Positions 55,804-64,000 of a stretch of 64,000 nt of DNA are shown here, one piece after another (the first letter of the stretch is position 1; the number at the start of each line of letters is the position of its first letter). The notes under the pieces are model-generated. The model ran no database searches, was not told where the DNA came from, and was given only the letters and a program-made list of their open reading frames with translations. Origin of the DNA: Planctomycetota bacterium (GTDB lineage: Bacteria > Planctomycetota > UBA1135). A program made the position numbers and the translations under genes. The stretch spans positions 1-64,000 of the forward strand of contig JAAESM010000027.1 of assembly GCA_024229395.1 (NCBI GenBank). Reading direction: 5' to 3'.

Positions 55804-57128
55804 ACTCGGACTCCTTCACTGCGTAGTGCAGACTTGGCCACTCCGAAGAGATGGCTCAGCGGAATGTGCGACGGACACACATAGGAACAGCATCCGCACA
55901 GCATGCAGGTGGAGAGATGGTTCTTGTCGTACATTTCCATGTACTCCATATTCAATCCCAAGCTACCAAGGTGCTGCGGATCCAGGAACACCGGACAAGC
56001 ATCGAGGCAGTGCCCGCATTTGATGCACGGGTAAGTGGCTTGAGGATGCGCCTCTTCCTCATTCAGCACCACCACACCGGAGGTACCTTTGAGGATTGGA
56101 GTCTCCATATTGCCTTGGGCGGGTCCCATCATTGGGCCACCCATGATCACCTTGCAGGCGTCGTCGGTGAAACCGCCACAAGCATCGATGACATCGCCGA
56201 CCTTCATGCCAATCGGCACGATCAGGTTGCGCGGTTTCTTGATGCCACTGCCGGTCACGGTCAGGATCCGTTCGATCAGCGGTTGGCCGGTCTCGAAGAT
56301 CTCAGCAACGGTAGCCACGGAAGCCACGTTCATGACCACCACGCCCACATTCATGGGCAGGCCACCTTCCGGAACCTCGCGATCCATCACCGCCTTGATC
56401 AGCATCTTCTCCGCACCTTGCGGATACTTCACCGTCAGCGGCAGGACCTCGATATCAAGATCATCAGGCACGGTCTCGCGCATGATTTTGATGGCGTCGG
56501 GCTTGTTGCGCTCGATACCGACGACCGCCTTTTTCACGCCCAGCACCTTCATCAGGATGCGCGTGCCAATGTGGCAACGCTCCGGGTACTCGACCATCGT
56601 GCGATGGTCGGTGGTGAGATAAGGCTCACATTCGCAGCCGTTCAACAGCAGCGTGTCGATCTTCTGATCGGGTGGCGGCGACAGCTTGACATGCGCTGGG
56701 AATGCAGCGCCGCCCATGCCGACTAGGCCACCATCCTGGATCGCCCGGAGCAATTCCTTTTTGTCCAAGCCTTCCCAGTGCGGGATCACGCGAGGCCGCG
56801 GAACTTGCGCGCTATGTGCTTCCACATCGATGACGATCGAATCCACATAGGAGCCATCGGGGTGCGCGCGCTTCTCGACATCTTTCACGGTGCCGGAAGC
56901 GGAAGCGTGAATCGCCACTGAGACGAAACCACCAGCTTCGGCGATCTTGTCGCCGCGCTCCACGCGATCACCTTTCCTGACCAACGCCCTCGACGGCGCA
57001 CCGATGTGTTGACGCAATGGCAACACGATCTGGTCAGGGAAGGGCACGCGTCGAATCGGCACATCAGCCGTGAGGTCCTTAGCCTCAGGCGGATGCACAC
57101 CGTGACGGAAGAATTCCTTGCCGAACAT
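55800..57128 (-). CDS. rnfC: Rnf electron transport complex subunit C, NADH-binding
   Basis: A 442-residue soluble, membrane-associated subunit. Parts: the N-terminal barrel (LPLRQHIGAPSRALVRKGDRV), the NADH/FMN-binding GMGGAAFPAHVKLSPP and LLLNGCECEPYLTTDHRTM, and two [4Fe-4S] motifs (CIKCGHCLDACP and CMLCGCCSYVCP). It reduces NAD+ with electrons from ferredoxin via RnfB. It begins 23 bases after the end of the pyruvate:ferredoxin oxidoreductase gene and overlaps rnfD by 4 bases. Confidence 0.96.
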   Translation of the reverse strand: MFGKEFFRHGVHPPEAKDLTADVPIRRVPFPDQIVLPLRQHIGAPSRALVRKGDRVERGDKIAEAGGFVSVAIHASASGTVKDVEKRAHPDGSYVDSIVIDVEAHSAQVPRPRVIPHWEGLDKKELLRAIQDGGLVGMGGAAFPAHVKLSPPPDQKIDTLLLNGCECEPYLTTDHRTMVEYPERCHIGTRILMKVLGVKKAVVGIERNKPDAIKIMRETVPDDLDIEVLPLTVKYPQGAEKMLIKAVMDREVPEGGLPMNVGVVVMNVASVATVAEIFETGQPLIERILTVTGSGIKKPRNLIVPIGMKVGDVIDACGGFTDDACKVIMGGPMMGPAQGNMETPILKGTSGVVVLNEEEAHPQATYPCIKCGHCLDACPVFLDPQHLGSLGLNMEYMEMYDKNHLSTCMLCGCCSYVCPSHIPLSHLFGVAKSALRSEGVRV

Positions 57129-57151
57129 GATTTTGTGAGTGCCGTGAGGCT

Positions 57152-60100
57152 TTAGTTAAAAGGCTCCGCGCGTTTGATCCATTTGGCGAGATCCTTCTCC
57201 TTCGGGTTCAATGGAGTTCCCGGGTGGATGATCTCTACTGGGCAGGCCTCGGCGGCCTTCACCAGTTGTTGGAAGGTACCGGCCTTAGGGTCGCCGATCT
57301 CTGCCAGTTTCTGATCGTTGTAGACGAACAGGCGGTTGTTGAGGTTGGTGCACTCGTTACACGAGGTGCAACGCTCGGTGTCGATGTACGGATCCATGCC
57401 GGTATCGTCATCGTCGTCTTCTTCCACGGCGACGGCCACCGGTGCTGCTGCAGGTGCGGCAGCAGGTGCCTCGGCGGCGGGTGCGGCTGCGACCGGAGCT
57501 GCAACAGGTGCGCCACCACCTTCACCGAACATGGCGTCGGCATCGAAGCTCAAAGGCTCCAGTGGTTCGACGTTTTCGGCTTGGGTGAGGATCTCTTGGA
57601 CGGTCTTGTCACCGCTGGAGCGCAACAAGCCTTCGGCCATGCGACGTGCGACCACTTGTGGGAACACGGTGCGCAGCTCGAGGACCTTGGCGTCGTGCTC
57701 GGCCTTCAGTGCCGCGACCTTCTGATCGAACTCGTCTTCCAGGTCGGCGGTCACGTTATCGCGCGCCGAACCAGTGACTTGTTCACCAGCCATTTCCTTC
57801 AGCTGACTCCAAAGACGCAGACGGTCTTCGGCGAGCTGAACGATTGGGTGCGAAGCCTGCATCTTGCGCAGCATGTTCTTGCCATCCAGTACGTTGATGT
57901 AAGGGACCTTGCCTTCGCGATCGTCTTCGCTCATGGCGACGAACTCGGCGAAAGGAACCAGGTCATCACTTTCCGAAGCAGGGCGGAAGTGCTTCTTGAA
58001 GCGTCCTTCGCTGGCGGCCCAATCGGCGATGGTCATAGGCTGCTCCATCTCCGCATCGTTGCCGTCGGCGTCGACGTACTTCATCTTGTAGCTAGGCCAG
58101 GTATCTTCCATCGCAGGGTTGCCATCGAGCTCGAGGCAATCGGCGAAGGTGTCGCCGCGATCCGGATCGTATTCCAGAGTTGGGAATGCGCGCGACTCAA
58201 GTGCCATACGCGAAGAACGCGTTGCGGCATCATCGGCGATTCCATGCTCTGGCGGACAAGCCGAGTGCAGGATGAAGATGGCTGGGTGCTTCGACTGCAG
58301 GCCGCGCAAGACGCCACCGAGCAAGTGCGAAGCCGTAGCTTGCGAGGACTGCAACACGAACACGTTGCGGTGCGCCATGGCGAGCAGTGAAAGTTCCTTA
58401 CGGATCTCCACCTTGCCTGCCTGACCCTTACCGAACATGGCCATGTCAGAGATCTGACCGGTGAAGCCCGACGTACATGCCTGGCCACCCGTGTTCGAGT
58501 ACACCTGCGTATCCAGGACTACCGTGCGAATCGGCAAGCCAGAGGCGAGCATCCGCGACAGGTTCTGGAAACCGATGTCCATCATTGCGCCGTCGCCGCC
58601 GACCGCGAAGATCGGAGGGCACATATGGAACTCTTCATCGGTGAAGAGCTTGTAATCGAAGATGGCGTACTCGGCTTCGTCTTTCTCGGCGTCGTACTGG
58701 TCGGCGAGAATCTTCTCGGCGCGGCGTACACCGATGAAACCATCGGCCATCTTGCGCATCTGTCCTTCGAAGATGCCAATCGCGATCGATGGCGAATCCT
58801 GGAACAGATGGTTGACCCATGGGAATGGGTAGGGGTTGTATGGGTAGGTCGATGCCCACACCGAAGTACAACCGGTGGAGTTGGCGAATCCAAGCGGCGC
58901 GCGACCGTTGCCGGACGGGCCCTCGACATAACGCCAACGCAGATCCTTCAGATCCTTGATCGCTGCCGCAATACGTTGGATCGTATCCCGACGTCGTGGG
59001 TTCAGAGGAATGTCCACCGAACTGTCATCCGCCAAGATGTCGTCGATCTCGACTTGGTTGGTGACCAGGCTGCGTGCCTTGTCATCCAGCTGCTTGATCA
59101 TGTCATCGAGCTTGGCGACATAAGCCTCCACGCGCGAACCCATCATGGCAGTCGTGGCGGAGATCACCAGGTGCAGCGAGGTCTTCTCACCGCAACCCAT
59201 GCAAGCGCCGTCGCCACCGGACATCGACAGGTAGTTCTCCTTCTTCAGGAGCATCGACGACAACACGCCGATACCTTCATCGAGACTCGCGATCTTGACG
59301 TACTTGTCATCGGTCTCCGGCAGTTCGTTCCAGAACTCCCAGTTACGACGCATCAACTCAACTTCTTCATCGGTCTGCTTGATGGTGATCAGTGCCTCGT
59401 CAGGGCAGACATCGACGCAGACGTTACAACCCTTACAGGTCTCTGGGTTGATGGTGATCGACAGCAAAGCACCTTCGCCTTTCTTCTTGCCCTCAGGGCC
59501 GTCGAAGAAAGCGCCGGTCTTGGCCAGCGGGAAGTCATCGATCGTTGGGTAGACCGCGGTGAACTCGGCTTCGAGTTCGGCACGACGATCAGCCGGTGGT
59601 GCCATCTTCTTGATGACGGTCGCGAATGCTGGCTTCAGCACATCGCCGAAGGTGTGGAATGGACCACTCTTCATCATCTTGCGAGCTTCATTCGCAAGTG
59701 GCTTCACCAAAGTGTTGAAGCGCTTGATCTCGTGGACCTGGCCGGCATGCTTGGCGGCCTTCTTCAGGACGTCTTCGACCGAAGTGACCAGACCTGGAAT
59801 CGCGGTGTCGGGGCATTGCGTCCAGCATTGCGCACAACCCGTGCAATTGGCCGGCACGAACTTCGGAATCTCGAAGCGCACGTCGGTCATGTCGCGCATG
59901 GTGCTTGTGGCAGCAGGCACGGTAGCGGTTGCGGCGAATGGGTCGGCCAGAATCTCTTGACCGGTGCGGTAAGCGTGACCGACTTGCTCCCAGAAGCGGC
60001 CAGGATCAGCAAGACCAGGTTCGGCCTTGGTGTTCGACATGGTCGATGGGATCACAGGGATCGGAGCGCCTGCCAAGCCGTCGTCTTCCACGGTGGAAAG

Positions 60101-62194
60101 ATCCAGCTTCTGCAGTTCCTCATAACCACGCTTGATGACGCGCTCGTTGTCAGCCACGACGGCAGCGCCCAAGTGACCGAACTTCTTCTCAAGCTGCTTG
60201 TGCATGGCGGAGAAGAACTGTTCTTCTTCAAGACCACCTTCAGCCACCATTGGGGCGGCGTGGAAGAAGGCACCCATGAAAGCGGTACCCTGCATGCGGT
60301 AACGCAGGCCTTCGTTGGAAGACTCTTCCTGCGCGATCTTGAAACCATCCACGAACCAGACTTGGTAATCCATGTCACGGATGTGTTGTTGCATCAGGCG
60401 CGGCAAGGTGTTCCAGAAATCCTGTGGACCAAGCTCACTCTGGATGATGAAGGTGCCGCCGCGTGCCAAACCCTGAAGCGGGTTGGAGTGGCGGAACACG
60501 TTCGGGTCTGGCGACAACACCACATCCACGCGCGACAGTTCACAGTTGATGCGAATGCGCTCTGGTGCAAGCGATGCGTAGAACGTAGTTGGCTGTCCCT
60601 TCTTCTCCGAACCATATTTCGGGTTGGCTTTCATGCTCAAGTCGAGCAGTTCAGCTGCAGTCACCGCAAGGTTCTTACCCATGGTGATCGCACCCCAACC
60701 ACCGATCGAGTGCACGCGGATGTTGGTCGTACCCTTAGGCAGCAGGTCGACGACGTCGCCAGCATCCAATGCGTACTGCTCCAACTCGGGATAACCATCG
60801 AGCAGCTCCTCTTGCCAGATCTGCAACTTAGGCAGGCGCGTATTCTTGCGAATGAACTCGATGCCCAGGTAGAAGTGGCGCAGTTTCTTGCCGCCGTCCA
60901 ACATGTTGTCGACACCAGCGATGACATGCTTTGGCTGCAAGTCACGGCTACCCATGCCGAAGCATGCCGAGTAGAAGTCAGGCACTTCCTCAGGCTGCAC
61001 GGCAGTGAGCCCAGCGTATGCCGAATCGTTGCCCTTGCGGCCCTTCTCCACGCCCATAGCCATGGCGCCGCGAATCTCGCGCACCAATGGACCTTCCACC
61101 GCAAGCGGCTGGTCAAGACGTTCCATCACCATCACGGCCTTCTTGCCGCGCAGTGCCTTGGTGACCAAATCACTTGGGAAGGGGCGGAACATGGTCATGT
61201 TCATCACACCGATCTTCAGCCCGCGCTCTTCGCGCAAGTAATCGACCACGGCCTCGGCGTTTTCAGACACCGAACCTTGACCAGCGATCACGTATTCAGC
61301 ATCGTCAAGGCGGTAGCCCATGACGCGCTCGTACTGACGACCGGTCAGCGCGGCGAACTCGTTCATCGCCTGATCGGTCAGAGCAGGAATATGCTCGAAG
61401 TAGAACGGACGTTGTGCCGCCACACCTTGCATATAGCTGTCTTGGTTCTGCACCACGCCAAGCATGGCTGGGTAATCCAAGTCGTACAGCTCAGGAATAC
61501 GCCGACGCTTCTCGCCGAACACCATGCGTTGTGCAGGAGTCGGGGAATCGATGATGTCGGAAGGATCGCCGAGGTACTCGGGAATCAACTCGCGCTCAGG
61601 GAAGGTCGAGGATTCAATCGAGTGACTGGTCAGGAAACCATCTTGCGCGCAAATGCCGGGGTTCAATGCCAGCTCAGAGATGCGGTGCGAAATCAGGTTC
61701 AGGTCGGCGGACTCGGAGACGTTCTTGGCGAACACCTGGAAAAAGCCCGTGTCATCGACGGCGTGGTAATCATCATGACCAGCGTGCACGTTCAGCGTGT
61801 GCTTGGTCATGGCGCGGCAAGCCATGTTCAACACATAAGTCAGGCGCTTACCCACGGCGGGGTATAGCGACTCATGCATATAGGCAATGCCTTGACCACT
61901 CGAGAAGTTTGCCGAGCGCAAGCCCATCATGTTCATGCCTGCGGTCACGGCCGCGGCGGCATGCTCACCTTCCGGTTCGAAGAACAGCAGACGACGTCCG
62001 AAGACGTTGGTCTTGCCAGCAGCCATTGCAGCGGCCCATCCTTCACCCATCTGGGTGGAAGGCGTGATGGGGTAGGCACCAGCTGCATCGCTGGCTGCGG
62101 TTTCCATCTGGACGACGGCGTCGGAACCGTCCGTGGTGATCGACACGCCAGGATATTTAGGGGCGCCGGTGCTTCCGTTTAAAGGAGTGCTCAT
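57152..62194 (-). CDS. nifJ: Pyruvate:ferredoxin (flavodoxin) oxidoreductase, extended form
   Basis: A 1680-residue cytosolic enzyme, some 480 residues longer than typical PFOR. It converts pyruvate and CoA to acetyl-CoA, CO2 and reduced ferredoxin. N-terminal PFOR domains: DAAGAYPITPSTQMGEGWA, SGQGIAYMHESLYPAVGKR and CAQDGFLTSHSIES. Two cluster motifs, C784/787/790/794 and C920/923/926/930, are separated by about 125 residues rather than the usual 40-50. TPP binding is in GGDGAMMDIGFQNL and VYSNTGGQ (about 1195-1240), with the CMGCGEK proximal cluster. After the core come helical segments, an Ala/Pro linker (about 1558-1600) with an acidic run, and an extra ferredoxin-like domain with C1609, C1612, C1615 and C1651. 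ATG overlaps the rnfB stop by 4 bases. Pyruvate as substrate is the most likely; another 2-oxoacid is possible. Confidence 0.93.
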   Translation of the reverse strand: MSTPLNGSTGAPKYPGVSITTDGSDAVVQMETAASDAAGAYPITPSTQMGEGWAAAMAAGKTNVFGRRLLFFEPEGEHAAAAVTAGMNMMGLRSANFSSGQGIAYMHESLYPAVGKRLTYVLNMACRAMTKHTLNVHAGHDDYHAVDDTGFFQVFAKNVSESADLNLISHRISELALNPGICAQDGFLTSHSIESSTFPERELIPEYLGDPSDIIDSPTPAQRMVFGEKRRRIPELYDLDYPAMLGVVQNQDSYMQGVAAQRPFYFEHIPALTDQAMNEFAALTGRQYERVMGYRLDDAEYVIAGQGSVSENAEAVVDYLREERGLKIGVMNMTMFRPFPSDLVTKALRGKKAVMVMERLDQPLAVEGPLVREIRGAMAMGVEKGRKGNDSAYAGLTAVQPEEVPDFYSACFGMGSRDLQPKHVIAGVDNMLDGGKKLRHFYLGIEFIRKNTRLPKLQIWQEELLDGYPELEQYALDAGDVVDLLPKGTTNIRVHSIGGWGAITMGKNLAVTAAELLDLSMKANPKYGSEKKGQPTTFYASLAPERIRINCELSRVDVVLSPDPNVFRHSNPLQGLARGGTFIIQSELGPQDFWNTLPRLMQQHIRDMDYQVWFVDGFKIAQEESSNEGLRYRMQGTAFMGAFFHAAPMVAEGGLEEEQFFSAMHKQLEKKFGHLGAAVVADNERVIKRGYEELQKLDLSTVEDDGLAGAPIPVIPSTMSNTKAEPGLADPGRFWEQVGHAYRTGQEILADPFAATATVPAATSTMRDMTDVRFEIPKFVPANCTGCAQCWTQCPDTAIPGLVTSVEDVLKKAAKHAGQVHEIKRFNTLVKPLANEARKMMKSGPFHTFGDVLKPAFATVIKKMAPPADRRAELEAEFTAVYPTIDDFPLAKTGAFFDGPEGKKKGEGALLSITINPETCKGCNVCVDVCPDEALITIKQTDEEVELMRRNWEFWNELPETDDKYVKIASLDEGIGVLSSMLLKKENYLSMSGGDGACMGCGEKTSLHLVISATTAMMGSRVEAYVAKLDDMIKQLDDKARSLVTNQVEIDDILADDSSVDIPLNPRRRDTIQRIAAAIKDLKDLRWRYVEGPSGNGRAPLGFANSTGCTSVWASTYPYNPYPFPWVNHLFQDSPSIAIGIFEGQMRKMADGFIGVRRAEKILADQYDAEKDEAEYAIFDYKLFTDEEFHMCPPIFAVGGDGAMMDIGFQNLSRMLASGLPIRTVVLDTQVYSNTGGQACTSGFTGQISDMAMFGKGQAGKVEIRKELSLLAMAHRNVFVLQSSQATASHLLGGVLRGLQSKHPAIFILHSACPPEHGIADDAATRSSRMALESRAFPTLEYDPDRGDTFADCLELDGNPAMEDTWPSYKMKYVDADGNDAEMEQPMTIADWAASEGRFKKHFRPASESDDLVPFAEFVAMSEDDREGKVPYINVLDGKNMLRKMQASHPIVQLAEDRLRLWSQLKEMAGEQVTGSARDNVTADLEDEFDQKVAALKAEHDAKVLELRTVFPQVVARRMAEGLLRSSGDKTVQEILTQAENVEPLEPLSFDADAMFGEGGGAPVAAPVAAAPAAEAPAAAPAAAPVAVAVEEDDDDDTGMDPYIDTERCTSCNECTNLNNRLFVYNDQKLAEIGDPKAGTFQQLVKAAEACPVEIIHPGTPLNPKEKDLAKWIKRAEPFN

Positions 62195-63042
62195 ACTGCA
62201 AAACTCCGAGATGATTTCTGATGTTCAGGGAACTGTTCGCCTTCTACCCAGACGATCGCCTTGGTAGGACAGCGTTCAATGGCGGCGAGTGACGCCAACT
62301 CATTCTTGTCGTAATTCACGACAGCCAGTCCATCGATCATGTCGATGAGACCGTCTTCTGCGTCTTTCGCGCAGATGCCACAACCGGTGCAAGCGACGTC
62401 GCACAAGTCTTGGGCGGGATTGCCTTCCAACAGACTCTTGCACTGCACGATGAGCTCTTGCTCGACCGGCATCAGCACAAACAAATCCTTGGGGCAGACC
62501 TCGACGCAATCGTTACATGCGGTACAGAGGTCGGGCGCGACGATCGGTAAGCCGTTCGCGCTCATGTGGATGGCGTCGAAATCGCAAGAGACGGCGCAAT
62601 CGGCCAGGCCGAGGCATCCCCAGTTGCAACCCTTGCCACCACCGCTGACGGCCGCCGCTGCTTGGCAGGATCGGTGGCCTTCATAGGTGGATTTCTGGAT
62701 GGCGACATCACTGCCGCCGGCGCACAGCAGGCGTGCGATGCGCTTATTGGACTCACCGGCATCGACGCCCAAGAAGGCAGCGACATCGACGATGTCGTCG
62801 GGACCCATCACGGTGCAACCGGCTGGTTCCTGTTCACCAGCGACCAAGCCTTCCGCGAACGCGTGGCATCCCGGTGTTCCGCAGGCACCACAGTTGGTGC
62901 CAGGCAGCAGCTCCTCGGTCTGGTCGATGCGCGGGTCTTCCCACACCTTCAGCTTGCGGTTCGCCGCAGCGATGAAGATGCCGAAAGCCGTGCAGACCCC
63001 GCCAAGGCTCAGCGCAGAAACCAGTAGAGCCGATCCGGACAT
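62191..63042 (-). CDS. rnfB: Rnf electron transport complex subunit B, iron-sulfur protein
   Basis: A 283-residue protein with one membrane helix (residues 4-26), the Fes cluster motif C51-x2-C54-x4-C59-x16-C76 (LLPGTNCGACGTPGC) and a ferredoxin domain: CNWGCLGLADCAVSC (139-153) and C173/176/179/183 (CTACNDCVEVCP). The last motif begins normally (C218-T-G-C221-G-I-C224) but the fourth Cys and the next cluster's first three are missing; only C258 in ERCPTKAIVW remains, so one cluster fewer than in many RnfB proteins is expected. It takes electrons from ferredoxin and gives them to RnfC. It overlaps nifJ by 4 bases. Confidence 0.93.
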   Translation of the reverse strand: MSGSALLVSALSLGGVCTAFGIFIAAANRKLKVWEDPRIDQTEELLPGTNCGACGTPGCHAFAEGLVAGEQEPAGCTVMGPDDIVDVAAFLGVDAGESNKRIARLLCAGGSDVAIQKSTYEGHRSCQAAAAVSGGGKGCNWGCLGLADCAVSCDFDAIHMSANGLPIVAPDLCTACNDCVEVCPKDLFVLMPVEQELIVQCKSLLEGNPAQDLCDVACTGCGICAKDAEDGLIDMIDGLAVVNYDKNELASLAAIERCPTKAIVWVEGEQFPEHQKSSRSFAV

Positions 63043-63050
63043 TGTTGTGA

Positions 63051-64000
63051 CTAAGCCTCTTCGAGGTGTGCTTTGCCGAGCAGGAATGCAGCAAGCTTGT
63101 CGACTGGGTTCGCCTTCGCGGCTTTTCCTTCAGCAGCGGCAGCTGGGGTTTCAGCACTCGCCAAAGCTTGCAGCTGGGCAAGGTCTTGTTGTTGCTGCAT
63201 GACGCTCAGGCCTCCGCGATGACGCAGGCTTGGGGTCTCTGGCAATTCCACACCGACCATGCGTTCGGCCAGGGTGTTTCCACGACGTGGGTCGTGGGCA
63301 AAATGTGCGGCATCAAGTGGCACTACCGCTGCGATGCCGGAGCCCTCGAAGGACAGGAAGTCATCGAGACCAAGGCAGTCACTGGTCTGCAGCACGAACA
63401 CTCCAGGAGTGACCAAGCGCGCCAATGGTGCAGGTGGGCAATCCTGTCCGTAGACCAAGATGGCCTTGAAGTTGCCATCGACGTACTCACCGAGGTTGGT
63501 GGTCTGTGCGCTGCCATTGGCGAGCTCGACCACGACGGCGGGTGCCAAGTTGCGCTGCACCGAACTCCAGTTCTTGTACAGGAAGGCATCGAACCAACCG
63601 CCATGTTCGGCCTCGACGTAGTTACCAACCTTGGCCAGCTCTACGGCTTGAGCAGCGCCGAATGCGCGACCGATGTTCTTGGTCGTCTTCGACAACAAGC
63701 AGCGCAGGTTTTGACCTTCCTCCAGGCGCACGCGGTTGAGTGCATCGCCGGCATCCATCAACTCGACCATCACGTCGAGCGCGCGCTCGATCACGGGACC
63801 GGCACTGGCTTCGATGGTGGTCTTGTTGGTGGCGAACTCGTCGAAACGCGATGCATCAATACGACCGGCGGCGAAACTACCGAGACTCTTCTCGGCAATC
63901 TCCTGCTTCTTCTTACTGTCACCGGTGATCTGTGCGAGCGAACCACGCAGCAGGCCGACGGCAGTCGCGAGTGAGGAACGGAAATCCCCAAGCGAAGCGC
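63051..64000 (-). CDS. Unrecognised protein encoded upstream of rnfB, 5'-truncated by window edge
   Basis: The frame is open to the window end (first whole codon at 63998), giving at least 315 residues; the GTG at 63794 is internal, since conserved-looking sequence continues upstream (SLATAVGLLRGSLAQITGDS). I do not recognise the family. It looks soluble: an N-terminal helical part (residues to about 150), then an alpha/beta segment (FKAILVYGQDCPPAPLARL, GVFVLQTSDCLGLDDFLSFE) and a Gln/Ala/Lys-rich tail (MQQQQDLAQLQALASAETPA). Only two cysteines are seen in the visible part besides one near LRCLLSKT. It ends 8 bases before rnfB, so it is certainly in the Rnf-PFOR operon and may serve that pathway. 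Confidence 0.75.
   Translation of the reverse strand, partial: ASLGDFRSSLATAVGLLRGSLAQITGDSKKKQEIAEKSLGSFAAGRIDASRFDEFATNKTTIEASAGPVIERALDVMVELMDAGDALNRVRLEEGQNLRCLLSKTTKNIGRAFGAAQAVELAKVGNYVEAEHGGWFDAFLYKNWSSVQRNLAPAVVVELANGSAQTTNLGEYVDGNFKAILVYGQDCPPAPLARLVTPGVFVLQTSDCLGLDDFLSFEGSGIAAVVPLDAAHFAHDPRRGNTLAERMVGVELPETPSLRHRGGLSVMQQQQDLAQLQALASAETPAAAAEGKAAKANPVDKLAAFLLGKAHLEEA

Noticed and set aside
58625-61867. A 1080-codon open frame on the plus strand, antisense to nifJ.
   Set aside because: It lies wholly within the firmly identified nifJ, has no recognisable domain and a composition (many His, Arg, Leu) typical of antisense shadows caused by the codon bias of the real gene.

Overview
The window looks like a chromosomal segment of a planctomycete. 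Evidence is the repeated Planctomycetes-typical PSCyt1/DUF1549/DUF1553 (PSD1) cytochrome-like proteins paired with Tat-exported DUF1501 proteins, a giant PVC-type heme-binding dehydrogenase-like protein, many lipoproteins, and secreted proteins ending in a C-terminal domain that I associate with this phylum. No rRNA, tRNA, CRISPR array, phage gene or insertion sequence was recognised. The base composition looks moderately GC-rich and even throughout.

Layout. 1-2.9 kb: the end of a DUF523/DUF1722 gene, an S10 carboxypeptidase and a small lipoprotein. 2.9-14.8 kb: a co-directional run of two PSD1/DUF1501 pairs and a membrane DUF2231-cytochrome-LRR fusion, probably an envelope catabolic or redox module. 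14.9-18.3 kb (minus strand): a DUF3667 membrane protein, an arylsulfotransferase-like lipoprotein and a cupredoxin. 18.4-19.6 kb: a decayed von Willebrand A gene joined to the remnant of a second gene. 19.6-25.5 kb: a Gfo/Idh/MocA oxidoreductase and a 1584-residue FG-GAP/PVC-dehydrogenase/HEAT/cytochrome protein, closely spaced. 25.5-37.4 kb: mixed housekeeping and secreted genes (DUF1801, beta-propeller, DUF2238, DUF454, DUF885, PqqB-like, PhoD-like, EAL-CZB, BNR propeller). 37.4-39.6 kb: PepSY membrane protein, heme O synthase (ctaB) and SCO1, pointing to an aerobic cytochrome oxidase elsewhere. 39.6-46.3 kb: a PEP synthase-like protein without the swivel domain, glutamate dehydrogenase, small membrane genes and a cyclic-nucleotide-binding protein.

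46.3-64 kb is the most notable part. On the plus strand lies a complete group 3b [NiFe] hydrogenase (hydBGDA order) with its own maturation protease, hypA and hypB. Converging on it from the minus strand is an Rnf operon (rnfB, nifJ, rnfC, rnfD, rnfG, rnfE, rnfA) with an unusually long pyruvate:ferredoxin oxidoreductase gene placed between rnfB and rnfC. An unrecognised gene lies upstream and an overlooked 58-residue Cys-rich membrane protein lies downstream. The two operons are separated by a broken squalene-cyclase-like gene. Taken together (inference), pyruvate oxidation would supply reduced ferredoxin to Rnf, which makes NADH and an ion gradient, while the cytosolic hydrogenase balances NADP(H) against H2. 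With ctaB and SCO1 nearby, this suggests a facultative rather than strictly aerobic planctomycete.
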